Of a stretch of DNA of 8,316 nucleotides, positions 1 to 6,662 are shown piece after piece; position 1 is the first letter of the stretch; every line of letters begins with the position of its first letter. Position numbers and translations under genes: made by a program. The stretch comes from Alphaproteobacteria bacterium (GTDB taxonomy: Bacteria > Pseudomonadota > Alphaproteobacteria > Rhizobiales > Devosiaceae): NCBI GenBank assembly GCA_013152625.1, contig JAADFY010000029.1, positions 1 through 8,316 on the forward strand, in the 5' to 3' direction. Under the pieces are notes generated by a model that saw only the letters and a list, made by a program, of their open reading frames with translations, ran no database searches and was not told where the DNA came from.

Positions 1-18
1 AAGGACAAAAAAGAATAC

Positions 19-732
19 GTGAAAGAAAACAAACCCGCCCCCCCTCCCTGGCAGAACCCATCGCCGGGGCTGGTCCACGAGGTCTGGGGCGCGGGGGCGC
101 GCAATGGCGGCGCCATGCTCGGTTTTGCCCTCGGCCAGGCCAAGGCGCTGTTAACCCCGGCAAAACCCCTCATTTTGTGGCTGCAACCCATCCGCGACAC
201 CGGGGAAACCGGTCTGGTGTACGGGGCGGGGCTGCGCGCCTTCGGGCTGGATCCAAAAGCGCTGGTCATTGGCCGCATGGCCAATATCCGCAAGCTTTTA
301 TGGGCCACTGAAGAGGCGCTTGGCTGCCGGGCGGTGGCGGCGGTCATAGCTGACATGGACGGGGGCGCATCCGCCCTTGATTTTACCGCCTCCCGGCGGC
401 TGGCGCTTCGGGCCCAGACCTCCAGCGCGTCGGTTTTTCTGCTTCGATATGGCACGGAACGAACCGCCAGCGCGGCTTTCATGCGCTGGCGGGTCGACCC
501 CGCCTCCAGTGCCCCCCATCCGTTTGACGAGCGGGCGGCGGGGGTGCCGCGATTTGGCCTTACCCTGGAGCGGTCAAGGGGGGGAATACGGGGCAACTGG
601 CTTGTGGAATGGCGAAATGGCGAATTTAGTGAAATTGACCGGAACGCCGAATCAACACCGGTCCCCCGCACCCCGGCGGCATCTGGCCCTGTGGTTTCCC
701 CACTGGGCAACCGATTATCTCAAACGGCGTGA
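19..732 (+). CDS. imuA: ImuA, RecA-like accessory protein of the mutasome (start uncertain)
   Basis: Accessory factor of the ImuA-ImuB-DnaE2 translesion synthesis complex in the cytoplasm. In this family ImuA resembles RecA/SulA but is not a polymerase; it is needed with ImuB for DnaE2-dependent damage mutagenesis. The call rests on the HEV motif at residues 20-22, a GLDPKAL segment at 76-82, the following block ending near ALDFTASRRLAL (117-128), the PRFGLTLER block near 175-183, and its place directly before imuB and dnaE2. I see no clear Walker A motif. The GTG start gives 237 aa, near the short end of the family. A weak AAGGA lies 13 nt upstream. The frame stays open to the left edge (six more codons), so the true start may be outside the window. 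The last ~38 codons overlap imuB in another frame. The gene holds a C7 run (38-44) and a G7 run (578-584). Family call is firm; the start is not. Confidence 0.85.
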   Translation: MKENKPAPPPWQNPSPGLVHEVWGAGARNGGAMLGFALGQAKALLTPAKPLILWLQPIRDTGETGLVYGAGLRAFGLDPKALVIGRMANIRKLLWATEEALGCRAVAAVIADMDGGASALDFTASRRLALRAQTSSASVFLLRYGTERTASAAFMRWRVDPASSAPHPFDERAAGVPRFGLTLERSRGGIRGNWLVEWRNGEFSEIDRNAESTPVPRTPAASGPVVSPLGNRLSQTA

Positions 733-2218
733 GCCTGACCTTGGTATCAGCGGCCACCCGCTGGTGCTTTATGAAATGCACAAAAGCGCGCAACGGCTGG
801 TGGGGCTGGACCAGAAGGCATCGGGGCTGGGGCTTTATGCCGGCCAGTCCTTATCCGAGGCGCGCGCCTTGTGTCCCGGGCTGGTGGCCCGCCCGCTCAA
901 CCGGGCCGAAACCGAAGCCGGTTTTGCCCAACTGACTGACTGGCACACCCGGGTTTCGCCGCTGGTCTCCATCCATGACGCGGTGCACCCGTTTGGCGAC
1001 ATGATGCTCGATATTACCGGGGTGGCCCATTTAAGCGGCGGTGAGGAAGCGCTGCTGGAACATACCCTTGCCCGGTTGCAGGCTGAGCATTTCGAGGCAA
1101 GGGGGGCCATTGCCACCGATATCGGGGCCGCGTGGGCGCTAAGCCATTACACGTCCGGCGGGGTTTTGAGCAAAGGCGGCGCGCAAAAAGCCTTGCGCGA
1201 TCTGCCGGTGGCAGCGCTCCGGATTGGCCCCGAAATCGCCTACGGGCTCGAACAGATGGGGCTTAAAACCATCGGCCAGCTCTATGGGCGTAACCGGGCG
1301 GGCCTTAAGGCAAGGTTTTCCGGGGAGTTGCTTTTTCGCCTCGATCAGGGGCTTGGCCAGTTAAGCGAAAAGATCACCGCCCGTTTTTTAGCGCCCGAAT
1401 ATATGACCGAGCGCCGTTTTGGCGAGCCTGTCTCCTTGTCTGATCAGGTGCTGTCCACCATTGCCGGGCTGGGCGTTGCCCTTTGCGCCGTGCTGGAAAA
1501 AGCCGGGCTGGGGGCCCAGACCTTTCATCTTTATCTTTACCGCACCGATCATCAGCTCATGCATTTTGCGGTGAACGCCAACACCGCCACCCGCAACGCC
1601 GCCCATATTGCCCGCCTGTTTGCCCACCGGCTGGAACGGGCCAGTGCCAGCCTGGATAGCGGCTTTGGCATTGACATGATCCGGCTGGCGGCCACCTCGT
1701 GCGCCCCGGTCAACCCGGCCCAGCCGGACATGGAAGGGGGAACGGACGCCGCCCTTGATCTTGGGGCGCTTTATGACCGGCTGGTGGCCCGCCTTGGCCC
1801 CGAAGCGGCCCTGGGATCAAAATTTGTCGATACCCACATACCCGAACAGGCCGTCCGGCTCGAACCTGTCCAGCCCGGGGAGCTTAAAACCGAACCCGCC
1901 GTCCCGGCCCCGCCAGAGCCCGTTTTGCCCCGGCCTTTGCGGCTGTTGCCCCGGCCCGAGCAGATCACCGTTTTAGCCGAAATTCCCGAAGGCCCTCCGG
2001 TGCGCATGTGCTGGCGGCGAATGGATTATATTTTTACCCGCGCTTCGGGCCCCGAGCGCATCGGGGTGGAATGGTGGCAGTCGGGAACCGAGGCCCTCAC
2101 CCGGGATTATTATGTCACCGAGGACGAGGCGGGCCGGCGGTTCTGGCTGTTTCGCGAGGGGCTTTATGGTCTTGAGACCATCTCGCCGCGCTGGTTCATG
2201 CACGGGCTTTTTGCATGA
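617..2218 (+). CDS. imuB: ImuB, inactive Y-family polymerase homologue and mutasome hub
   Basis: Adaptor protein that, in studied systems, joins ImuA, DnaE2 and the beta sliding clamp at stalled forks. From the ATG at 617 it is 533 aa. Y-family homology starts at RRHLALWFP (residues 20-28). Where active polymerases carry the first catalytic Asp there is a Trp (about W26), and the SIDE-type motif reads FGDMMLD (126-132), so the metal site is lost, as is usual for ImuB. Residues ~135-365 cover palm, thumb and little-finger-like parts. A Pro-rich linker (~415-455) precedes a C-terminal DUF6504-type domain with RRMDYIF and the end WFMHGLFA. The expected clamp-binding site reads QPDMEG (369-374), a weak match to QxxLF. 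The frame is open upstream to an ATG at 377, but that would add 80 residues without homology. GTG 629 is another possible start. The gene overlaps imuA by 116 nt and dnaE2 by 4 nt; no strong ribosome binding site is visible. Confidence 0.93.
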   Translation: MANLVKLTGTPNQHRSPAPRRHLALWFPHWATDYLKRREPDLGISGHPLVLYEMHKSAQRLVGLDQKASGLGLYAGQSLSEARALCPGLVARPLNRAETEAGFAQLTDWHTRVSPLVSIHDAVHPFGDMMLDITGVAHLSGGEEALLEHTLARLQAEHFEARGAIATDIGAAWALSHYTSGGVLSKGGAQKALRDLPVAALRIGPEIAYGLEQMGLKTIGQLYGRNRAGLKARFSGELLFRLDQGLGQLSEKITARFLAPEYMTERRFGEPVSLSDQVLSTIAGLGVALCAVLEKAGLGAQTFHLYLYRTDHQLMHFAVNANTATRNAAHIARLFAHRLERASASLDSGFGIDMIRLAATSCAPVNPAQPDMEGGTDAALDLGALYDRLVARLGPEAALGSKFVDTHIPEQAVRLEPVQPGELKTEPAVPAPPEPVLPRPLRLLPRPEQITVLAEIPEGPPVRMCWRRMDYIFTRASGPERIGVEWWQSGTEALTRDYYVTEDEAGRRFWLFREGLYGLETISPRWFMHGLFA

Positions 2219-5200
2219 ATATCTCCCCCGATTACGCCGAGCTGGCCACCCTTTCGAACTTTTCGTTCCTTAAAGGCGGTTCCCACCCCCATGAACTGAT
2301 CCTGCGCGCCGCCGAACTGGGGCACACGGCAATCGCCCTTTGTGATCACAATTGCCTGGCCGGGGTGGTGCGGGCCTATTCAGGCGCAAAACAGGTTCAC
2401 GATAATCTGAAAAAGGATGAAAAACCGATCCGTTTCATCACCGGCGCCCGGCTGGTCTTTGCCGATAACACCCCCGATATTTTAGTCTATCCGGGCGACC
2501 GCGCCGCCTATGGCCGCCTGTGTGCCCTGCTGACCAAAGGTAACCGGCGCACCATCAAGGGACGTTGCGAGTTAAGGTTCGCCGATCTGGCCGGACACGC
2601 CAAAGGCCAGTTATTCGCCCTCATGGCCGATGAGGCCGACTGGGCGAGCACCGAACGGGCCTTGAGCGCTTTGGCGCAGATGGCCCCGGGCCGGGTGTGG
2701 CTGGCCGCCGCCTGCCGCTATGACGGTGCCGATCGGGCCCGACTCAACCGCCTGTCCGCCATGGCAAAACGGGTGCGTGTGCCCATGCTGGCGGTCAATG
2801 ATGTCATCTATCATGATCCGGCCCGCCGGCCGTTGCAGGACGCGATTACCTGTATTCGGGAACACAAGACCATTGCCACCGCCGGTCGGCTTTTAGCGAA
2901 AAACGCCGAGCGCCACCTTAAAAGCCCCACTGAAATGGCCCGCCTGTTTCGCGAGCACCCCGATGCCCTTGCCCAGACCATCGCCCTGACCGCGCGCATC
3001 GATTTCACCCTGGATGATCTGCGTTACAATTACCCTTTAGAAACCGTGGGGGAAAACGAGACCGCCCATCAGACCCTTTGCCGGCTGACCTGGCAGGGGG
3101 CCACAAAGCGCTACCCGAACGCCATCCCCTACAAGGTCAAGCGCGCCGTGGTGCGCGAACTCAAGCTCATCGAACAAAAACAGTATGCCGCCTATTTTTT
3201 GACCGTGCATGATCTGGTGCGCTTTGCCCGCAAGGAGCGGGGAATTTTGTGTCAGGGGCGCGGCTCGGCGGCCAATTCCGCGGTCTGTTTCTGCCTCGGG
3301 GTCACCGAGGTCGATCCCATGGTGGGCAATCTGGTGTTCGGGCGGTTTTTATCCACCGAGCGCGACGAACCCCCCGATATCGACATTGATTTCGAGCATG
3401 AGCGGCGCGAGGAGGTCATCCAGTATCTTTACGCCAAATATACCCGCCAGCGCGCCGCGTTAACCGCCACGGTCATTACCTATCGCTCCCGCTCGGCGGT
3501 GCGCGAGATGGGCAAGGTTTTCGCCCTGTCCGAGGACATGATCACCGCCATGAACGGGTTAAGCTGGGGGTCAAACTCAAAAGGGGTCAATGTGGAACGG
3601 CTGGGGGAGCTGGGTCTGAACGCCGCCGATCCGACCCTGGCCATGGTCATAAAACTGGTGGGGCAACTGGTGGGCTTTCCCCGCCACCTGTCCCAGCATT
3701 CGGGCGGATTCGTGCTCACCGGCGACCGGCTGGACCATTGTATCCCCATTTCCAATGCCGCCATGGACGGGCGCACCGTGGTGGAATGGGACAAGAACGA
3801 TCTTGATGCGTTGGGCATCTTGAAGGTCGATGTGCTGGCTTTGGGCATGCTTAGTTGCATCCGGCGTGCCTTTGATCTCATGCACACCCATTACGGGCGT
3901 TCCCTTGATCTCGCCTCGGTGATGCGCGATCAGAACCCGCGGGTTTATGCCATGATCGAACGGGCCGACACCCTGGGGGTGTTTCAGATTGAAAGCCGGG
4001 CGCAAATGTCCATGCTGCCGCGCTTGAAACCTGCAAATTTTTACGATCTGGTCATCGAGGTGGCCATTGTCCGCCCCGGCCCCATTCAGGGGGGCATGGT
4101 CCATCCTTATCTGAAGCGCCGTCAGGGCCTGGAGACCCCCGAAAAGGTTGGCCCGGCCTTACATAAAGTGCTCGAACGCACCCTTGGCATCCCGTTGTTT
4201 CAGGAACAGGCCATGCAGATCGCCATTGTCGCAGGCGGCTTTACCCCCGGCGAGGCCGACCGGTTGCGCCGGGCCATGGCCACCTTTCGCAATCAGGGCA
4301 CCATTGGCAAATTCCGCGACCGGATGGTGTCGGGCATGCTCGAACGGGGCTATGAACGCGATTTTGCCGAGCGCTGTTTCAAGCAGATCGAGGGCTTTGC
4401 CGATTACGGGTTTCCCGAAAGCCACGCCGCCTCGTTTGCCTTGCTGGTCTATGTCTCGTGCTGGCTGAAATGTTTTTACCCCGATGTGTTTGCCTGTGCG
4501 TTGCTCAATTCCCAGCCCATGGGGTTTTACGCCCCGGCCCAGATCGTGCGCGATGCCCGCGAACATGGCATTGACGTGCGCGGCGTCGACATCAATTTGT
4601 CCGATGTGGAGGCCGTTCTCGAGGAGCGTTTTCAGGATAAGTGGACACTGGTTATCCGGCCAGCCCGTCCGGCGCGAGGACAAAAAAGAGCCGATCCGGC
4701 GCGAGGACAAAAAACACAACTGGACGAGAATCCGGCCCCCGCCGCCGAACATATCTGGCCGCGCCATGCCGAGATGAAAAACGATATAAAATCGGTCTGT
4801 GCCATCCGACTCGGCCTGACCAAAATCAAGGGCTTTTCCCGCCATGAGGCCGAGCTTTTGCAGGCCAGGCGGGGTGGGGGCTATGATTCGGTGCGCGATT
4901 TATGGTTGCGCACAAAACTGCCGGTGGCCAGCCTGGAGCGGCTGGCCGAGGCCGACGGTTTTCGCTCCCTGGGGCTGGACCGGCGGGCGGCCCTGTGGGC
5001 GGTGCGTGGGCTTAAGGGCGCCCATGGGGCGGAACTGTTGCCGCTGTTTGCCGCCGCCGGACGCCCCGATGCCGAAGCCAACGAACAAGAAGCCGCCCTG
5101 CCTCCCATGGCCCTGGGCGAACACGTGGTCCACGACTACCGCACCCTCTCGCTCAGCCTGAAATGCCATCCCCTGGAATTTTTGCGGGACAAACTTGAAC

Positions 5201-5607
5201 AAAGAGGCTGCGTGAGCGCCAATGATCTGATGTCCGTAAAAGACGGCACATGGGTTGAAATTGCCGGGCTGGTACTGGTGCGCCAGCGCCCCGGCACCGC
5301 AAGCGGCGTCATTTTTGCCTCGCTGGAGGATGAAACCGGGGTGGCCAATGTCATTGTGTGGCCAAAAGTGTTCGAAACCTTCCGCCGGGTGGTTTTAAGC
5401 GCCCGTTTAATGGGGGTGAAGGGCCGGGTACAGCGCGAGGGGCTGGTCATTCACGTCATTGCCCGGCAGGTGTTTGATCTCACCCCCGAGCTGGCGACCC
5501 TGTCCGGCGACACAACGCCGGCGAAAAACCCGCTCAAACATCCGCCGGTTCCCGCCCGACACCCCCGCAATGTCAAAGTGTGGCCGGGCGGCCGAAACTT
5601 TCACTAA
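2215..5607 (+). CDS. dnaE2: DnaE2, error-prone C-family DNA polymerase
   Basis: DNA polymerase III alpha-type enzyme (EC 2.7.7.7) that carries out mutagenic translesion synthesis with ImuA and ImuB. It has 1130 aa. The N-terminal PHP domain begins YAELATLSNFSFLKGGSHP, with DHN at residues ~44-46. The palm holds PDIDIDF with catalytic Asp 388 and 390, and the third Asp is in LKVDVLALG (D539), matching E. coli DnaE D401/D403/D555. A finger motif RLRRAMATFR lies near 682-691. A helix-hairpin-helix region starts at AIRLGLTKIKG (~863), and an OB fold covers ~1005-1090. The C-terminus HPRN...GGRNFH is characteristic of DnaE2. Against DnaE2 sequences as I remember them, residues ~805-861 hold a long extra segment with a tandem 9-residue repeat (PARGQKRAD / PARGQKTQL, from residue 819). 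The start ATG overlaps the imuB stop as ATGA, which suggests translational coupling; no Shine-Dalgarno site is evident. Damage induction is expected from the family, but its control site is outside the window. Confidence 0.96.
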   Translation: MNISPDYAELATLSNFSFLKGGSHPHELILRAAELGHTAIALCDHNCLAGVVRAYSGAKQVHDNLKKDEKPIRFITGARLVFADNTPDILVYPGDRAAYGRLCALLTKGNRRTIKGRCELRFADLAGHAKGQLFALMADEADWASTERALSALAQMAPGRVWLAAACRYDGADRARLNRLSAMAKRVRVPMLAVNDVIYHDPARRPLQDAITCIREHKTIATAGRLLAKNAERHLKSPTEMARLFREHPDALAQTIALTARIDFTLDDLRYNYPLETVGENETAHQTLCRLTWQGATKRYPNAIPYKVKRAVVRELKLIEQKQYAAYFLTVHDLVRFARKERGILCQGRGSAANSAVCFCLGVTEVDPMVGNLVFGRFLSTERDEPPDIDIDFEHERREEVIQYLYAKYTRQRAALTATVITYRSRSAVREMGKVFALSEDMITAMNGLSWGSNSKGVNVERLGELGLNAADPTLAMVIKLVGQLVGFPRHLSQHSGGFVLTGDRLDHCIPISNAAMDGRTVVEWDKNDLDALGILKVDVLALGMLSCIRRAFDLMHTHYGRSLDLASVMRDQNPRVYAMIERADTLGVFQIESRAQMSMLPRLKPANFYDLVIEVAIVRPGPIQGGMVHPYLKRRQGLETPEKVGPALHKVLERTLGIPLFQEQAMQIAIVAGGFTPGEADRLRRAMATFRNQGTIGKFRDRMVSGMLERGYERDFAERCFKQIEGFADYGFPESHAASFALLVYVSCWLKCFYPDVFACALLNSQPMGFYAPAQIVRDAREHGIDVRGVDINLSDVEAVLEERFQDKWTLVIRPARPARGQKRADPARGQKTQLDENPAPAAEHIWPRHAEMKNDIKSVCAIRLGLTKIKGFSRHEAELLQARRGGGYDSVRDLWLRTKLPVASLERLAEADGFRSLGLDRRAALWAVRGLKGAHGAELLPLFAAAGRPDAEANEQEAALPPMALGEHVVHDYRTLSLSLKCHPLEFLRDKLEQRGCVSANDLMSVKDGTWVEIAGLVLVRQRPGTASGVIFASLEDETGVANVIVWPKVFETFRRVVLSARLMGVKGRVQREGLVIHVIARQVFDLTPELATLSGDTTPAKNPLKHPPVPARHPRNVKVWPGGRNFH
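4668..4714 (+). repeat. 27-nt-period tandem repeat inside dnaE2
   Basis: Two perfect 20-nt copies (tccggcgcgaggacaaaaaa) lie at 4668-4687 and 4695-4714, with starts 27 nt apart, so the duplication keeps the reading frame and encodes PARGQKRAD then PARGQKTQL. A shorter PAR sits just before (gcc cgt preceded by cca at 4657-4665), as if from a third, worn copy. The repeat lies in the extra segment between the finger region and the helix-hairpin-helix domain. The encoded stretch is basic, Pro/Ala/Gln-rich and probably disordered. A 13-nt piece of the unit (aggacaaaaaaga) also occurs at 2-14, left of imuA. Confidence 0.9.
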
Positions 5608-5800
5608 CAGGCCCGATGACGATTTTGGGTGATGAGCGAACCTCCAAAAGCCAAAAAAACCAGTCGCTGACAATTTATACATGCCCGGCTCTCAACGAGG
5701 ACGGAGCGGCCCTTCAGGCCGCCCCCGCGGAGGCCGGGGCATGGCCCCGAATTGCCGTGAGCGGATCAAAGAGCCCCGTGAGAGAAAAAATCGCGCGCCG
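5608..5800. other. Convergent intergenic region, no gene seen
   Basis: This 193-nt gap separates the stop codons of dnaE2 (+) and the DUF1223 gene (-). The left part is A-rich, with an A7 run at 5653-5659. The right part is very GC-rich with two perfect hairpins (see the separate entry). The open frames that cross it run antisense into the DUF1223 gene and have no start signal or family resemblance. I see no small gene, tRNA or promoter. Confidence 0.7.
5706..5749. terminator. Paired GC-rich hairpins, possible transcription end region
   Basis: Two perfect inverted repeats stand close together: gcggcc-cttca-ggccgc (5706-5722) and cggggc-atg-gccccg (5735-5749). The sequence between them (gcccc at 5721-5725 with ggggc at 5736-5740) can also pair, so the two structures could compete. 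They lie between convergent genes, where a bidirectional stop is expected. Neither is followed by a U tract on either strand, so this is not a textbook intrinsic terminator. They could instead be RNA 3' end stabilisers or part of a dispersed repeat. Confidence 0.3.
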
Positions 5801-6556
5801 TCAAAGCGCCAGAGCCGCCGCGCCGAGCACCGGCCCGGGCAGCCCGTCCAGATCGGTCTGGACCACAATAGCCAGCCCGTCGGCCTCCCCCACCATCACA
5901 TCGGCCAAGGGAAGCCGCAAGGCCACACCCTCGTCCGGATCCCACACACCGATGGCCTGCCGGGCTAAAACAACATGGGAATAAGTCAGGGTCTGGCCGC
6001 GGTTTTCTCCCCGCTCGACCACAACATCGACCTTTTGCCGATAGGTGACCAGCCACAACACGGCGGTGTCGCCGCCGTCGGGCCGGGCGTCCACATCCAC
6101 TTCGAGCACCCCGTCACGCACTGCGATCTCTATGGGCACCTGCAAGGTGTATTGGGACAGGGCAGCGTCAATTTCATTGCGCCGGGAGCCAACCACATGG
6201 ACTTTTCCATTCACAATCACCTGGGGGGTATAAATCCGGCGGGAGCCCATGCCCTCGGCATAATCGCGCTGCAGTTTGGTGTTTTTCGGCGAACCGAACG
6301 TGTCTTTCCAACCGATATAATCCCAGTAATCCACATGATAGGCCAGGGTGATCAGATTGGGCCGCTGGGACAATTCGGCAAGTAATCTGTCGGCCGGCGG
6401 GCACGAAGAACACCCCTGGGAGGTAAACAATTCGAGCACCGCCGTGGCGGAGCCTTTGACATCCATATCATCGGAATTTGCCAATACCGGATTGGCGCCA
6501 AGGCCAAACGTCAGCGCACCGATCAGGGCGAAAAGCACTTGCAATTTTCTGGTCAT
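5801..6556 (-). CDS. DUF1223 family secreted thioredoxin-fold protein
   Basis: Exported protein of unknown function with a thioredoxin-like fold, 251 aa from the ATG at 6556. The N-terminus (MTRKLQVLFALIGALTFGLG then ANPVLA) is a clear signal peptide with a likely cut after A26, so it should act in the periplasm. The mature part begins with the DUF1223 core VLELFTSQGCSSCPPAD; C49 and C52 form a CxxC motif. YHVDYWDYIGWKD (73-85) and YTPQVIVNG (109-117), with a cis-Pro position at P111, are also typical of the family. These features suggest a thiol redox role, but the substrate is unknown. A TTG at 6580 would add eight residues in front of the signal peptide and is less likely. Shine-Dalgarno signals are weak for either start. 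The gene lies 106 nt downstream of acnA in the same direction. Family call is firm; function is not known. Confidence 0.9.
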   Translation of the reverse strand: MTRKLQVLFALIGALTFGLGANPVLANSDDMDVKGSATAVLELFTSQGCSSCPPADRLLAELSQRPNLITLAYHVDYWDYIGWKDTFGSPKNTKLQRDYAEGMGSRRIYTPQVIVNGKVHVVGSRRNEIDAALSQYTLQVPIEIAVRDGVLEVDVDARPDGGDTAVLWLVTYRQKVDVVVERGENRGQTLTYSHVVLARQAIGVWDPDEGVALRLPLADVMVGEADGLAIVVQTDLDGLPGPVLGAAALAL

Positions 6557-6662
6557 GTCCAATTCAATACAAGCGAGCAACCATCACCGGCCAGTCAAAA
6601 CCCGGTGAGCGAAACCATTGTGACCCGGCTGGCCGCATTCCGATCCGTTCTTTGTGTGCTAC
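6557..6662. other. 106-nt gap between acnA and the DUF1223 gene
   Basis: The spacer holds a 7-bp inverted repeat, cggccag (6588-6594) with ctggccg (6629-6635), enclosing 34 nt. There is no following U tract strong enough to call it an intrinsic terminator. On the minus strand a TTGACT lies near 6594-6599, but no -10 hexamer sits at 16-18 nt from it, so I do not call a promoter. Read-through from acnA into the DUF1223 gene is possible. Confidence 0.5.

Noticed and set aside
1..18. LexA/SOS box for the imuA operon
   Set aside because: An SOS operator is expected for this operon, but only 18 nt of upstream sequence are present and no GTTC/GAAC spaced motif is in them.
377..616. Upstream extension of imuB to an ATG at 377
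   Set aside because: The added 80 residues lie wholly inside imuA in another frame, are Pro/Arg-rich and show no resemblance to the Y-family; homology starts after the ATG at 617.
4159..4845. 228-codon open frame on the minus strand inside dnaE2
   Set aside because: It is antisense to conserved DnaE2 sequence, has no recognisable domain, and fits the frequent shadow frames of GC-rich coding DNA.
5785..5810. Possible terminator of the DUF1223 gene ending in T6 on the minus strand
   Set aside because: Only a 4-bp gcgc stem with a 7-nt loop precedes the T run and it includes the stop codon, so it is too weak to call.
5580..5984. 134-codon plus-strand open frame across the convergent gap
   Set aside because: It begins inside dnaE2 and ends antisense to the DUF1223 gene. 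It has no ribosome site and a low-complexity composition.
6557..6580. TTG start at 6580 for the DUF1223 protein
   Set aside because: It would place eight residues, including acidic ones, before the basic n-region of a good signal peptide; the ATG at 6556 gives a normal signal peptide.
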